Source: [Phialemoniopsis] sp. UDSM-2020
Taxonomy: Eukaryota > Ascomycota > Sordariomycetes > Thyridiales > Thyridiaceae
Reading direction: 5' to 3'
Assembly: GCA_018873225.1 (NCBI GenBank)
Contig: JAEILZ010000002.1
Location: 3,906,001-3,970,000, forward strand
DNA length: 64,000 nt
Shown here: positions 35,018 to 49,455 of the stretch, piece after piece
How positions within the stretch are numbered: the first letter of the stretch is position 1
Layout of the letters: each line of letters begins with the position of its first letter
The notes under the pieces: generated by a model
Databases searched by the model: none
Told to the model about the DNA's origin: nothing
The model's input: the letters and a program-made list of their open reading frames with translations, nothing else
Position numbers and translations under genes: made by a program

Positions 35018-36316
35018 TCAAGCCGCCTTCTGCTGCTCGCGGTTGTGGTCGCGCTGCGCGTCACGCTGCTCCCGCTGGGTCTGGGCCTCCATCTCGGCCT
35101 GCTGTTTCCGGAGAACAGTCAGGACGTTGCGCAGGCTGTGCTTCCACGTGTCGAGACGGGTGCCCAGCTCACGCCACTGCTTCTCGCCGAATACCCGGTA
35201 GGTGGTGCGGTGGACGAGGAAGACCTTCTTCTGCTGGGACAGCTTGCCCTCGACGAGGCCGGCGCGGATCACGTCGATAGCCCACATCTCAATGTCTTCG
35301 GTGGGGATCTGCAGGGCCTTGGCGATCTTGGCGTACTCGATCTCGCGGCTCGGGGTGCTAGCGGCGAGGCTCGCAAAGGTGAGCAGGCGCATCTTGCGCT
35401 GCAGCTTCTCGTGGTCAAGCTTCTCCTTTTCAACGAAACCCTCGTGCTCCTCGGTGAAGTCGTTGTAGTCCTCTAAATCCTGCTCGGCAAAGATGTCGAG
35501 CAGCTGCGAGTAGACGGGGTGAGAGTCGCTCAGCGCCTGGATGCTAGGCAGGACGCGGAGGTCTTGGAAGTCGAACTGGGTCGGGGAAAGGAGAGCCAAG
35601 CGCAGAGCACGGAGAGACAATTGCTGGGCCTCCTCCGAGGTGACCTCCTCCGAATCCTTGGTGTCGATCGTCCTCAGAGCCTCAAGGATGTATTGATATG
35701 ATTGACTAATGTGAAAGTCAGTAATGAAAGTGACGTACATCCGAGTCGATTGCGATACTTACCCTTCCTCACCAGCCTCGGCCGCGACGTCGGCAATCTC
35801 CACATACATCTTGCGCTGGTCCTCCTCGTCCATGTCCCAGCTCTCGAACCAGCGGGGCAGGTTCTTGAGGGCGGGCTTAAGGGTATCGTACATGCCGTGG
35901 CCCTTGACGAACTTGAGGATCTGCATGAAGACATTGTAGCGCAGGGTGTTAGTGGGCTCGAGGAGGTTGAAGATGGCCTGGAGGGCGTTGAGAGCCAGAC
36001 CGGGGCCGTTGACGGGCGACGAGGTGATGGGCTTGAGCAGGTTCTGGCAGAGAGTGGGCAGGTGCTTCTTGGGCTCCTTGGACTGCAGAACGAGGTGGAT
36101 GAGGAGGTTGTAGGCGCCGGTGAAGTCCTTCTCGGGGGCCGAGTTCAGGTTGGTAGAGGCGCGGACAATCTTGGCGAGAGCCTCCTCCTGTTGGTCCTTG
36201 GCGAGCAGAGGCGAGACCTCGTCGGAGATCTGGAGGTAGTCGGCCAGCTCCTGAGCGAGTTCAGCGGGAGTGCCGTCGACAAAGACCAGCTGGGGTCGGG
36301 GGGCGGTGGGCGCCAT
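35018..36316 (-). CDS. EIF3M: Translation initiation factor eIF3 subunit M (PCI domain)
   Basis: Two exons, 36316-35763 and 35705-35018, with a 57-nt intron (GTAAGT...CATTAG), give 413 aa. The start [19 protein letters not shown], the helical repeats with [14 protein letters not shown] and [14 protein letters not shown], and the PCI winged-helix core ([53 protein letters not shown]) identify eIF3m. It is a structural subunit of the eIF3 complex, which helps recruit mRNA to the 40S ribosome. The C-terminus is a Gln/Arg/Glu-rich coiled coil. The ATG at 36316 matches family length. However, the frame stays open for 82 more codons upstream, up to a TAG at 36565-36563 (see the upstream ORF). Confidence 0.93.
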
Positions 36317-36562
36317 GTTGCGATAAGGCAGCCCTTCGGGGTGGTCGATGAGGTCCTGGAGGGCTCGCGCGAGGGCAATAGGGTCGACGGAGCGGTACTG
36401 GTAGTCGTCGGAGTCTTCGGCGACCTCTGGTTCGAGATCCTGTGCGATGGAGGAACAAGCGTGAGACTCGAGGTCGGACTGGTGAAGATTGAGATGTGGA
36501 GTCTCAAGGGTGTGGGTGACACGGTGGTGATGAGGTTGGACCTGATCAACGTCCTGAAACTG

Positions 36563-36838
36563 CTAGGCGGAGGACGAGACGGTCTGGCGAAGCTCGTCAA
36601 TGTGCTGGCGCGCGACTGGAAATGGAGTAGACGAAGAGGATCGCAACTCGTCTTCGGTAGGATTGACGTGGTCGTCGGCGGTCGGGGAGGAGCGGGAGCG
36701 GTGGTGGGAGTGGTGGTGGTGGGCGGATCCTCGAGCAGCAGAGACTTCAACCTCGTCTTGGTGGTTCTCGGCTTGGGCTTGTTCTGGCTGGCCCTCGACC
36801 ACCTCATTCTGCGCCTTCCCCTCCATCTCTGAAGCCAT
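36563..36838 (-). CDS. 91-codon ORF upstream of and in frame with eIF3m
   Basis: The ORF opens at an ATG with an excellent context (cgaaaATGG) and runs 91 codons to TAG. It encodes an acidic N-terminus (EGQPEQAQAENHQDEVEV), a His-rich stretch (HHHHSHHRSR) and a Ser-rich end. It is exactly in frame with eIF3m. After the TAG, 82 sense codons, including protein-like sequence such as [20 protein letters not shown], run without a stop into the eIF3m ATG. I see no GTRNGT donor that would splice out the TAG. It may be a regulatory upstream ORF, a separate small gene, or an N-terminal extension made by readthrough or an unusual splice. No family recognised. Confidence 0.4.
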   Translation of the reverse strand: MASEMEGKAQNEVVEGQPEQAQAENHQDEVEVSAARGSAHHHHSHHRSRSSPTADDHVNPTEDELRSSSSTPFPVARQHIDELRQTVSSSA

Positions 36839-38833
36839 TTTCGTGATTTTTTGGTGGGATGGTCACGTGAAAGTGAGACGCTAAACCTGTCAAGGAAAGT
36901 TAGGCGAGGGCGGTCAAGGTGTTTGAGATGGTTTGTGTGGGCAGAATTCGGGATCTTTGGTCAGCCCCACCATGAATTTATTTTCAGGGTCAGGGCGAGC
37001 ACAGGCCATTTCTACAGGGCACCTCTTCAGCAAGTGGGCTTAACTTACAACTCCAACAGGAATCTGAGGTGAAAGTCATGCCAGTTTCCAGTGTTTGTGA
37101 AGCTCTGGAAACTGCTTGGAGCCTCAAGAAGGATCTATGTTTGCACATGCAATGCCTGCAAAAGCACGCAGCTCTCTTATTGATTTGTCAATGAATATAT
37201 ACGTTTGGGTGAGTAAGCAGGAATTACAGATTAGGGAGACAAGATTAATGGATCACAGCAAAACAATGAGTCGACTAACAGAAGAAATCACTTTTGCTAT
37301 GATATAGGTAAAGTGGAAATAGGGTGAAAGGGCAAAATCAAGATGATATTCGACTCAGGTGGTTGAGTCGGCAGCTGGCGAGGTCAGATTTTCGCTTGCT
37401 TATCTGGTAACAGCTCTATCCAACCTGGTCAATTGTCTACATTGCTCCAGAAGGTGTATGACCGGTATCCAGGGTATCAAAGTAGTTACCTCCAGGCCAT
37501 CGAAAGACTCATGGCTGTTCGTTGCTCAGTCTGGTGACCGGCCGAGTCAACCGGTCGGTCTCCTGGGCCACCTGGCTGACTGACACGGCGGACCACGTGC
37601 CTGTGGTTACCCAACTCACATACAACACTTGGTCATCGATCAAGCACTCAAACCCTGGCCCCGTTTGTCGCAATCTCAAGTCACATCAAGACCAACGGTC
37701 GGGTGCTCCCTTCTGCAAACAGCAATCTGTATCAATCCCTCGAAATAGCTCGAGTCAAGGAGGGAGCTCACTGCGGAGTGATGTCTGGTTGCACAGAGCA
37801 GGCCATGCTCGGTTTCTCCCAATCACTCCAATCGGTACGGTGCGGAGCGGCATCAGCCCTAAATCTTAGCGGCTTGACAAGCACTGAGCCCTCCCAATCT
37901 GGGTCGCTTTTGTTGGTCCGAGCCAGCGACGCCGCAGGGATACGCCAAGCAATCATCGTCTGCGCTTCTACACTGCCGAATGGCAAGCCACGCTGCTTCT
38001 TTCTCGATGTCGGTAGGATGCGATTATGCTTTGACCACTGGAGGCATCTCCCACTAGTTCAAAAACATATTTGCCCTTTCTCACCGGTCCATCGGCTGAG
38101 TAAATCTGATCGCTTGGGGACCGTAGAACAAGCGAGGTAGCCCACCCGCGGGAATCAGCTGGGGGCCCTGCCAGGTCTCACGCTCTCAATCAAGACATTT
38201 GATCAAGACGGGAAACCGGATGACGCAGGGTTTGGAAGGTCACGGCCACAAGAGCAGGGGGAGCTTCGCTCTCAACTTTACATAGCCTAGGGACCAAGAC
38301 AGGGGGAACTGGTGAGCAGTGCCAGTCATCGTCCGTCCCGTCGCCCAGTTTTTTCTGGGACTCAGCTGCCGCTGCGCGTGCCAACCAAGGCTACTCCAGG
38401 CAGAACAAGCTCCACTTTCGTTTCTCTCACCCGCTCTCTCTGTCGTGGTGTTTCCAGCCCAGAAAGACTGGAGCTCCTCTTTTGCTGCTACTACTGCGGC
38501 CAGCCAGTCTCGAGCCAGTGCTAGGCACGGCATCCTGCATCCTCTTGACCTCTGCATTGGACCCCGTCATCGCCTTCTTTTTTCCCAGATCCCATTCTCA
38601 TATCCCATACCCTCTCCTCCAGGCTTCAATTGACTAGCCCCTACCCTGAACGTTCGTTTTTAGGCTCCCTCTCGATACCATTTGTGGCTTTAATTACTTT
38701 CCTGGTGACATTATCCATCGTCTTCCCCAAGTGTTTCTTCCTTGATTTGTTGCCTCACTGCCTATCTTACCAATCAAGAATTCTCTGCGCGCGCAACCAA
38801 ACGATCTCTCTGCCTATTATCTGCCTGGACACG
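36839..38833. other. 2-kb divergent intergenic region
   Basis: No gene found. The last 450 bp before 38834 are strongly C/T-rich (runs such as CTCTCTCTG) and are probably the leader of the checkpoint kinase gene. The promoter of the eIF3m unit lies near 36.84-37.0 kb. Confidence 0.4.
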
Positions 38834-41178
38834 ATGGCTCCTCGTCCCGAGGGTAGTCATCTCAAGCGAGGCCGGGTATGTCCATCCGTCGCCGTCCTTC
38901 CGTGATCTGTCGTGGGGTTGTCGGCCTCGGCTTCGGCGTCATCGTCATCGTTGGCTAACCTGCGTTCCACCCGTTCCAGGACTCTCCCGCTGCCGACGCA
39001 GAGCTTGACGCCAAGAAACCCCGTCGCTCTGAGCGCCTGTCTCATCGCGGCGACGATGACGAAGACAACCGCCACAAGAAGACGCCCATCTCAACCAAGC
39101 AACAGCTCCCTAGCCCCCTCACACACCTGACGACCGAGGAGTCGTCAAATCGCTACAAGGAAGCGACCGCAACACCGCCAGAGGGTCGCCCCAGCCAAGT
39201 ACCTCACCGCAATGGCGACGAGACCTTTTCCCAATCGCAAGGTTTCTCGTCGCCCCCGCAAGACACCCAAGCCTTCCCGTCACAATACGTCGACCCCAAC
39301 GCTGCTCTGTCGGACGAGGTCGAGGACGAGGTCAAGGAGGGTGTCTGGGGCTATCTGTTCCCGCTCGACACCCGGTATGGCGGGCGCTGTGTCGTGCTGA
39401 GGAAGAGAGCCGTTTGTCCCCTGCCAGACACTGTTGGCGAGACCGAGCCCAACAAGAAGAACAGCAAGCGGGGCAAGAAGGCGCTATTACACGAGGAGGA
39501 ATCGTTTGAAAAGACAAAGGTTTCGGGTCTCCCCTCGGGAGGCTATCTGATCGGACGACACCCCGAATGTGGTAAGTACTTATCTCTTCCCCGCTTTGGA
39601 TGTCAGAGACCTGACGTCGCGCAGATATTGTAGTCGAGGACCCGATAGTGTCCAATCGCCACTGCTTACTCTTCACCGAACACGTCGGCTCCGACACGGT
39701 CGCCGTCCTGGAGGACCTTTCGAGCAATGGCACTTTTGTCAACGAGGGTATTGTCGGACGCAACCAGCGGAGAGAACTCAAGGAGCACGACGAGATCGCC
39801 GTGCTCGATCGGGCGCGCTTTGTCTTCAGGTACCCCAAGAGTCGCACGACAAGCGCTTTCTTGCAGCAATACACCCTACTCGAGCGACTCGGCAAGGGCC
39901 ACTTTGCCGAGGTCTTCTTGTGCGTTGAAAAGTCGACTGGCCAACGCTTTGCCGTCAAGATCTTCACCAAGACGCCCGGCATGGAGGAGAGGTCCAAGAC
40001 GGACGGCCTCCAGCAAGAGATTGCTGTGCTCATGGGCGTCAGTCATCCTAACGTGCTGTGCTTGAAGGACACTTTCAATGAGAAGAACGCTGTCTACCTC
40101 GTGCTCGAGCTGGCCCAGGAGGGTGAGCTTTTCAACTACATCGTCTTGAAGCAGAAGCTCAGCGAGCACGAGGCACGGAAGCTGTTCACTCAGCTTTTCC
40201 AGGGCGTCAAGTATCTGGTAAGAATTGCGCATGTCAAAGACTAGTCTTCACTTTTGCTTACAGTATATCTAGCATGAGCGCAACATTGTTCACCGCGATA
40301 TCAAACCCGAGAACATTCTGCTCGTGGACAAGGACCTGCACGTCAAGCTCGCAGACTTTGGCCTCGCTAAGATCATCGGTGAAGAGTCATTCACCACCAC
40401 TCTCTGTGGCACACCAAGCTATGTCGCGCCCGAGATCCTTGCCGACGGCAAGCACAGGAAATATACCAAGGCTGTTGATGTATGGTCACTCGGTGTCGTC
40501 CTCTACATCTGCCTATGCGGATTCCCTCCATTCTCGGATGAGCTATACAGCAGAGAGTTTCCCTACACTCTTTCGCAACAGATCAAGAGCGGTCGGTTCG
40601 ACTACCCGTCACCATACTGGGACTCTGTCGGCGACCCTGCATGTAAGTTTACCTCTAGTCGTAACTACTTCCAATTACATAACTAACGGGTTTGATTAGT
40701 GGACCTCATTGATTCAATGTTGGTGGTTGACCCCGAGAAGCGCTTCAGTATTGACCAGTGCCTGGCTCACCCTTGGATGACCGCTGAACAACCGGGCGTC
40801 AATGACAGCACTGACGGCTTGGTCGGCGGTGTTGCTGGACTGGACGTCAACCGCCGCGGTGTTCATCGCGAACGCACTCTTCTCTCCTCCATCAACTCAG
40901 TCCAGGTCACTAAGGTCGATGTGCCGGCAGTAAGCAAGAAGGACAAACAGAAGAACGGCGATACCGAGACCATCACCATCTACAAAAAGAACCCGACAGA
41001 TGGAAAAACCAATGCCACGCCCTCCACAGGCAGCAAAGGTACCAAGGAAGCAAGGCCTGCAGACGGCAGGAAACCAGATGAATTTATGGGTATTGGCGAG
41101 AAGGGCGACCCGGAATTGTTTGGCGATGAGACGAGCAACTATTCGAAGAAGGATGTGGTGAAGAAGAAACAGCGGTGA
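38834..41178 (+). CDS. FHA-domain checkpoint kinase (Chk2/Rad53 family)
   Basis: Five exons, 38834-38875, 38980-39571, 39625-40217, 40273-40642 and 40700-41178, give 691 aa. The N-terminus has SQ/TQ sites (FSQSQGFSSPPQDTQAF), likely targets of ATM/ATR-type kinases. The FHA domain (about residues 200-285) has GYLIGRHPEC, the SNRHC motif and DLSSNGTFVN, which bind phosphothreonine. The kinase domain (about 293-567) has the Gly loop LGKGHFAEV, Lys323 in FAVKIF, HRDIKPEN with Asp418, DFG at 437-439, and CGTPSYVAPE. All catalytic residues are intact. The family signals DNA damage or replication stress in the nucleus; in Neurospora the Chk2 relative PRD-4 also links to the clock. With one FHA domain I cannot say which fungal Chk2 paralogue it is. 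The tail KKDVVKKKQR is a candidate nuclear signal. Confidence 0.92.
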
Positions 41179-41600
41179 AACGATGTGTGACTTGGGGGTT
41201 TCGGGATCTAGAAGGCTTACGATGTATGTGTATTCTGCTTTTCAGGCATGGGACATGGATCCGATTTCGCACCAACGCTTGCTTTCTGCTCACGGATGAT
41301 TACACCCTTTGTTAGTCCTCGTGCAGGACGGTATATATGGAATGGGTCCGGCAGGTGTTTGATGAGTTACCTAAAAGGGGGATACGGCGGTGCTTGCTTT
41401 GAGGCTTGGAGCTCAATCACGGATACATCATGTACCAGAGACAGCCCGCTCCGGCTGCTCCGTACATACACTACAGTAATACATCCATTGCTTGGAAACG
41501 ACCTTGGCCCTTGCATGTGGTGTGTGCCTTATCCCTGGATTAATGCTAATAGTTGCTTACAAAGTATACAGTCTAGATATCTAGTCAACGGGCGAGTGCA
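41179..41600. other. Convergent 3' flanks
   Basis: This short spacer lies between the kinase stop and the AtuA-like gene stop. No feature recognised. Confidence 0.4.
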
Positions 41601-43663
41601 TTACGCGCCAAAATCGATCTCTATGTTCATAAAGGGCTTGTACTGCTGCGACCCCTGCACGTCGTTCTCCATGAAGCTGCCGGACGAGGAAGGCTTTCCG
41701 TCCCTCTTGCGAGGTATCGTCACCTTGTACGCCAGAGCCTGGTCGAAGAAGCCGCTCCACACGATCTCGTCGACCTCGAGGCCGTACAACCGCGCGATGA
41801 CCTCAGAGTTCAGAGCGCCCGAGTTCTTGACCTGCTCGTACACCGTCTCGTTATCGAAGAGGGCGTCCAGCGTGATCTCGAAAGGCCCGGAGTTCTTGGA
41901 TCGAATGATGCGCGCGGCGTCGCCGAGCGTGTGCTTGCCGGTCAATCTTGGCTGGGCAGCAGCTTCTTCCTGTGTCGCGGGCCGCGACTCGGTCACGGTA
42001 GCTGCGGCGGCGACGGTCTTGGCCCCTATCCCGGTCAGCTCGGCGCCGTTGACGCCATTCGCGCGAATGGGCAGAGCGGCGTCTTGTGCAGGGACACCTA
42101 CCCCGAACAACCGCCTCTCCCACCTGAACAGCCCCTTGTCGTCCTCAGCATTACCACCAATCTCCACGGCACCCTCCTCTCCCTCCTCAAGCTCCATGAG
42201 GTGGTACACCGAAAATTCGGCGCATGGACCCATCTCAATCTCAAGCTTACCCCCGATCCCCATTCCAAAGTTGCCCGCGTTGGCCTTTTGCCCCTCGTAC
42301 GGACCGTGCGTACACGCCACGCGCGCCGTGCTCGCCACGCTCGTCGCCAGCGCCTGCGTGCTCGCAAGCGCCTCCCCGACGAGGAAGACTTCTCCGCTGG
42401 CCTCGCCGCCGTAGGTGTGGAAACCGAGCTCCCAGTCCCCCTTTGCGTCGCGGTGCTGCAGAGCTACGTAGCCGCGAATGTCGCGCAGGAGTTTCGGAAG
42501 CTGCGAGATGAGCACGGGGTCGCCGAACGAGCCCATGAACACGGTGCGGTGGCCGCGGACGCGCGCGCCCTCGAGTTTCACGGCGTATCCTGGTTCGCTA
42601 GGGACGAAGCGCGTGCCGCGCACGCGGACGGACAGGCCGTCGGCCAGGGCGGCGTACGTCGCAGCCGTGACGTCGATGGCGCCGCCTGGACCGGCGAGGA
42701 CGTCTGGGCGCGACTTCTCGTAGAGGGTGTGCGCGGCGACACTGGACGTCGTGCAGCGCGACTTGGGCGCCAGGGGGCGCACGTCGAAGGCGCCTGAGGG
42801 GTAGACGGTGGCGAGGGCGGCCTTGGATTTGGGCACGGCGCAGATGCCGCCGCACTCCATCACTTTGCCCATGTGGGTGATCCCGCCGAGGACGTCGGCC
42901 GGCAGGGAGGGTATCAGCGGGGCGGTGGTAGGGATGCCGCGGTGCCGGAGGGCGTGGTAAGCCGCGAAGGCGACGTACGGCGCTGGATCGTAGGCGCGGC
43001 CGGCGATGAGGATGTCGAAGTCTGGGTGTGCTGCCATGGCGGAGAGGAAGGGCTCCGGGCCGGCCTGGGCTACGATGGTGGGAGTGTCGCTTACGGCTTC
43101 GGGGGTGAGGGTCGGTACGCAAGGGCCGCAGCCGGAGATGTGGCCTGCTTCGAGGCGGGATGTTACTGTGTCATGGGGGATGTCGCTGTAGATGGCTAGG
43201 ACTTTGAGTGCGGGTGTTCTGTGTTGTTGGGGGGTGGTGTTAGTGGTGGTCGACAGGACCAATACGTGAAGGAAGGGGTGCATGCTTACGCAGGGCCGAG
43301 AGACTCGACGATCTCGTTGATGATGTCTAGAAATTCCTTGACGTGTGCATCGCTGCCGTCGCCGCCGGCGGAGCTGATGAGCAATGGGACGCGGTACTTC
43401 AGTACTGCTGTAATAAGTTTCCGCAGATCTCGGGAGTAAGAGTCTCGAGGGCATGTCATTGATCCCAGAGCCAACTTGGCTGGCCCCGAATCCGTGGATC
43501 CGGAATCGAGGATGATGGCGACGGGGGCATCGCCGCTCTGCAGCGCAAGGTCGAGCCCGAGCTTCAGTTCGTCGTCGTCGAAGCCATAGCCCAGCATGCC
43601 CACAGGCGTGACGATCCGGCAAAGGGGGGTGGGATCAAGCGTGTCATCCTGCATGGAGCCCAT
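41601..43663 (-). CDS. AtuA-like protein (DUF1446 plus DUF4387 fusion)
   Basis: Two exons, 43663-43290 and 43218-41601 (intron 71 nt), give 663 aa. The long N-terminal part (about 20-470) matches the acyclic-terpene-utilisation AtuA/DUF1446 family: RIVTPVGMLGYGFDD, LISSAGGDGSD, FDILIAGRAYDPAPYVAF, HMGKVMECGGICAVPKSK and VFMGSFGDPVLISQLP. The C-terminal part, from about residue 550 (HTLGDAARIIRSKNSGPFEI), matches the small AtuA-like ferredoxin-fold domain. In bacteria the two parts are often separate proteins beside acyl-CoA enzymes; fungi carry them fused. The biochemical activity is not established. Upstream frames begin with TTG, so ATG 43663 is chosen. The promoter holds two copies of a palindromic element also found before the genes at 58.4 and 61 kb. 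Confidence 0.85.
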
Positions 43664-43804
43664 CTTGACAGTCGCGAATCTCAACCACAAACAGCAAGTC
43701 TGACATGCATTCAAGAATGCTACAGTGTATTACCAAGGCAGCTCAATGGTTTTAAATTCTTATCTATTGTTTCTACAAACGGGATTGGGTTGATTACACG
43801 CATG

Positions 43805-44053
43805 TGAAGTCCGGGGAGAGTGAAGGGCCTTGGCTGTGTAGTCTCTATGCGAATCTCGCTCGGGGTGTGGGGAAGACGGAAGCGAATTTCGCAACCGGGG
43901 GCGGGGCCGGATCCTTACGGGTCTAGAACGCCGTGCATAATTCATAACTTGCTGCGCAGAAGCGAGTCCATGGCCGGACTTTGGATCACAACCTGTATGC
44001 CCGCCAGGAATATAGTGCATGGTAGTTGGTATTTCACATGAGATGAAGTCCGG
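43805..44053. promoter_or_regulatory. Regulatory elements upstream of the AtuA-like gene
   Basis: Between the AtuA-like start (43663) and the regulator's stop (44089) lie two copies of a GCGA-N3-TCGC element: GCGAATCTCGC at 43849-43859 and the perfect GCGAATTTCGC at 43882-43892. They are about 190-230 bp upstream of the start codon. TGAAGTCCGG occurs at 43805-43814 and 44044-44053, and a near match on the other strand (CCGGACTTTG) at about 43974. The same two motifs recur in the intergenic region at 61.2-61.4 kb. Both have the look of zinc-cluster regulator sites, but the binding protein is unknown. Confidence 0.55.
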
Positions 44054-44088
44054 AGAGAGCCGTGTAAGTTCAATCGTTCACGGACCCG

Positions 44089-46338
44089 CTAGATATGTCC
44101 GCCCTGCAGCCCCGGGTCCATCGGCATGTTAGTCATGTCCGATCCTACGTGTAGCATCTGAAGAATATCATCTACATCCATCGGCCATGCGTTCCATGAA
44201 GAAGTGAAATCATCCCACGGGTATTGCTGCCACAGCTCGCCCTCTGGCTGCACCTCTGTCGTCTCAGCCGCCGGCATGGAGAGTGTCGCCTCTGGCATGT
44301 ACTGCGGCGTCGGATGACTGTTGCTGGAGCTGGGCGTATTCATCCGCCTGATCTCCCCGACCGTCTTCATACCGTCTGCGACGACATCGACGGGCGCCAT
44401 CTTGCCGTCCGAAGTCCTCAGCTGCGAGGTCAGGCGCTGGTCCTCGACGTACCGCCCGAGCTCCTCGATCATGCGCGCCGCGCGAGCCGCCTCGTCCATC
44501 TCGGCCGTAGACCACTCCCTTATGCTCTGGGCGATCTGATTCGCGTTGTCGCGCGCGAAGTCCTTGTCGCTGGGCGTCATTCCCCGGTCAATGGCCTGCA
44601 GCTTTAGGAGGTACATGGCGGCCATGACATTGATGCGGAAGTAGTGTTTGGGGTAGAATAACGAGATGGTCGTCGATCCGAGACCGGAATTTGGGTTCGA
44701 CTGGTAGTTCCGGGTGGATACTACGAACAGAGATGCCAGGTTTGTGGCAGCCTCGAACCCCCGGTACCAAGCGGCCCGGGTCAGGGTGTCCGGACCGGCG
44801 AGTGGATTCGACGGATCCTCGCCACAGATCAGTTGGAAGGCGCAAAGTCGAAGTTTGGCGGCCAGTAGATCCATCTGTACGGACAGCGGAGGTGGGACGG
44901 GTATGCGGTGTGCCACAGACTCGAGGTCGCGCTCGAGGACGTCGACAAGGGATCTCCTCATGGAGCCTGTCGAGGAGCCGTTCAGGACGGCAGCAGCGCG
45001 TATAGAGTACCTCTCGATCTCTAAATGGGCTACAAAATCTTGCGGTAGACTCGACTGCACGCGTTGCAATACAAGGGGCTCGAGGTGAGACACGGACGCC
45101 ATTGGCGGCGGAAGTGCGAATTCGCCGCTTAGACTGGATGGGCGGAATAAGCATTAGCATTCATCACTTGCACCGGTGTCTTGTAGTATAGTACTTACGA
45201 TGTGCTGACCCAAAAGCAACCGAGCCATGTCTTGAGTCCCAGTATCTTGTGCTCTTCAGACATCTCCGGAACACCAGGCCGTGGTTGTGATTTAGTGTCA
45301 TCCAAGCCCATCTGTAGTGCAGCCGACACCGCCAAGCTGCAGTAATTCCAGCTCGGATCGTCCTTCTGGTAGCGGACATCGAAGGGCCATAGTGACAGGA
45401 TCAACAAAGCTTGTATGGTATATATGCTTTGGATCGATTCGACAAGATACTCTGACAGTAATCTCTTGAAGGGCTTTTGAAGTAAAGCCTGATACTGGTG
45501 ATGAACAGCATGATGGCGCGTGGCGATGTAGGCTATCGTCCAAAACAAGAGCTTACTATCATCGTACACTGCATATATGGGCTTCAATAGGTGAAGGACT
45601 GGTAGGTGGTGAAAGTAGTTGTGCAAGAAGCTGCGAACCATCTCAGGTTAGTGCATCTCATCGCGCAAATAAAGCTCTAGGTCGTACACCTACTGTTCGA
45701 AAAGATCTGATATGGTCTGTCTGCTTAATGAGACGCCATACAGGTCGTATGATTCGGTATCGTGGGACTGCAAAGCCGGTGACGAAGAGCCTGGACTCTC
45801 TGTTGCATTGAGCTGTCCTTGTACCTGTCCGGAACTTTGAGGTTCATCAGATTGGCCTCGATATGACTGGACTAGTCTCTCAAGTTGTTCTTTCTCCTCG
45901 AGTGCCTTCTCAAGGGCTCTATGAGACGTATCAGTACCGAGCACGCACAGAACTGAAAGTACTCAGTACACGTCGGGGATCTTACCCTCTGACTGCCCGC
46001 CTTTTGAAAGATGGGTCAGAAACGCAACTCTTCCCAAGCCGGTCGCATCTGGAGCATGGCTGCGGATATCGCTTAGGGGCATCACATCGCAGCTGATAAT
46101 GTGCAAGTGTTAGCACATTTCAAACCTTGTGAACGTGTTGCCCCTGCTATAACCGGGAGAGCCCACGGTAGGTCTGTCGACCAGCAGCCCATGCCGAATT
46201 TCGGCACATGTGACTAGTCACGCAAGGCTCCTCAAGAAAAGGGACACACACCTTCACCTGCCGGCATGTAGTACAGGCCATTGAAGACCGCGTCGCATTG
46301 GCTGACATCTTGTGTCCTGACAGATAGTGGGGGTTCAT
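44089..46338 (-). CDS. Zn2Cys6 transcription factor
   Basis: Five exons, 46338-46252, 46092-45986, 45918-45694, 45630-45199 and 45133-44089, give 631 aa. The zinc cluster spans the first intron (159 nt, longer than its neighbours): ACTTCRQVK, then LRCDAPKRYPQPCSRCDRLGKSC, which gives the C-X2-C-X6-C-X9-C-X2-C-X6-C pattern. A basic linker and a heptad region (ALEKALEEKEQLERLVQSY) follow, probably the dimerisation coiled coil. The middle region (FHHLPVLHLLKPIYAVYDDS, ILSLWPFDVRYQKDDPSW, LGCFWVSTSLS) fits the fungal regulatory domain. The C-terminus is acidic with Trp (WDDFTSSWNAWPMDVDDILQ), a likely activation domain. It lies directly beside the AtuA-like gene, on the same strand, and is a candidate regulator of it. 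Confidence 0.88.
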
Positions 46339-46993
46339 CACTGGCCGGGATATCAGTCTGGTTGACGGAGAGGATCCGCTTCAATGTTGCTTTCGGTCTT
46401 AGAGCAGAAACTAGAAAGTCGGTAACGCAGAGGTTCCCAGGCACTAAGATCGAATGAAGCGGAAAACGCTCACTTTTTGACGATTACAGCCCAGAATCAT
46501 GATTTGAGAAAACATGAATGCATGAGAGGCAGTGCTAGTATGCTTGCGAGAAAGCTTACGTTCCTCAATCAGGCGTAGCAGTTGAAGTGCAAATGCCCCG
46601 ACCCACCATTTCTTGGCATGACCGGGGTCTTCGGAGATTATGTCATATTTATATATGGGTGCCCTCCCACTTTGCGGCGCGAACAGCGAGTGTTGGAGCA
46701 TGGCACGGATGCGGACACGGACACGGACACGGAGCAAATAAACGACCAAGAAGCACACACAGGCTGCAATTCTCGTCACAGTGGCTTAGCGTGACGTTTG
46801 GTATGTTTCTGAATTTAGAATACTGGGGAAAAGAACATGAGAAAGAAAAGGGGGGAAGGGAAAGGAGAAGAAACCAGATCAGGGGAGAGAGAAAGATTGG
46901 TTTCTCACACTTTGAACCCTCTCAGGTCTCTCTTCGTGGCACAGGAAATATTACTCCATTTTATTCTATTCTATCTCTCTTCGAGAAACATGA
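46339..46993. other. Promoter of Zn2Cys6 gene and 3' flank of sulfatase
   Basis: The spacer holds a short tandem repeat of GGACAC (three units plus, 46713-46733), about 380 bp upstream of the regulator's start. No copy of GCGAANTTCGC was found. No gene seen. Confidence 0.45.

Positions 46994-49455
<2,462 letters not shown>

Noticed and set aside
35702..36832. 376-codon plus-strand frame rich in Val, Gly and Leu
   Set aside because: Exact antisense shadow of eIF3m and its upstream ORF, caused by GC-rich third positions.
43882..43892. Heat-shock element interpretation of GCGAATTTCGC
   Set aside because: Heat-shock elements need GAA and TTC two bases apart in repeated units; here they are one base apart in an isolated palindrome.
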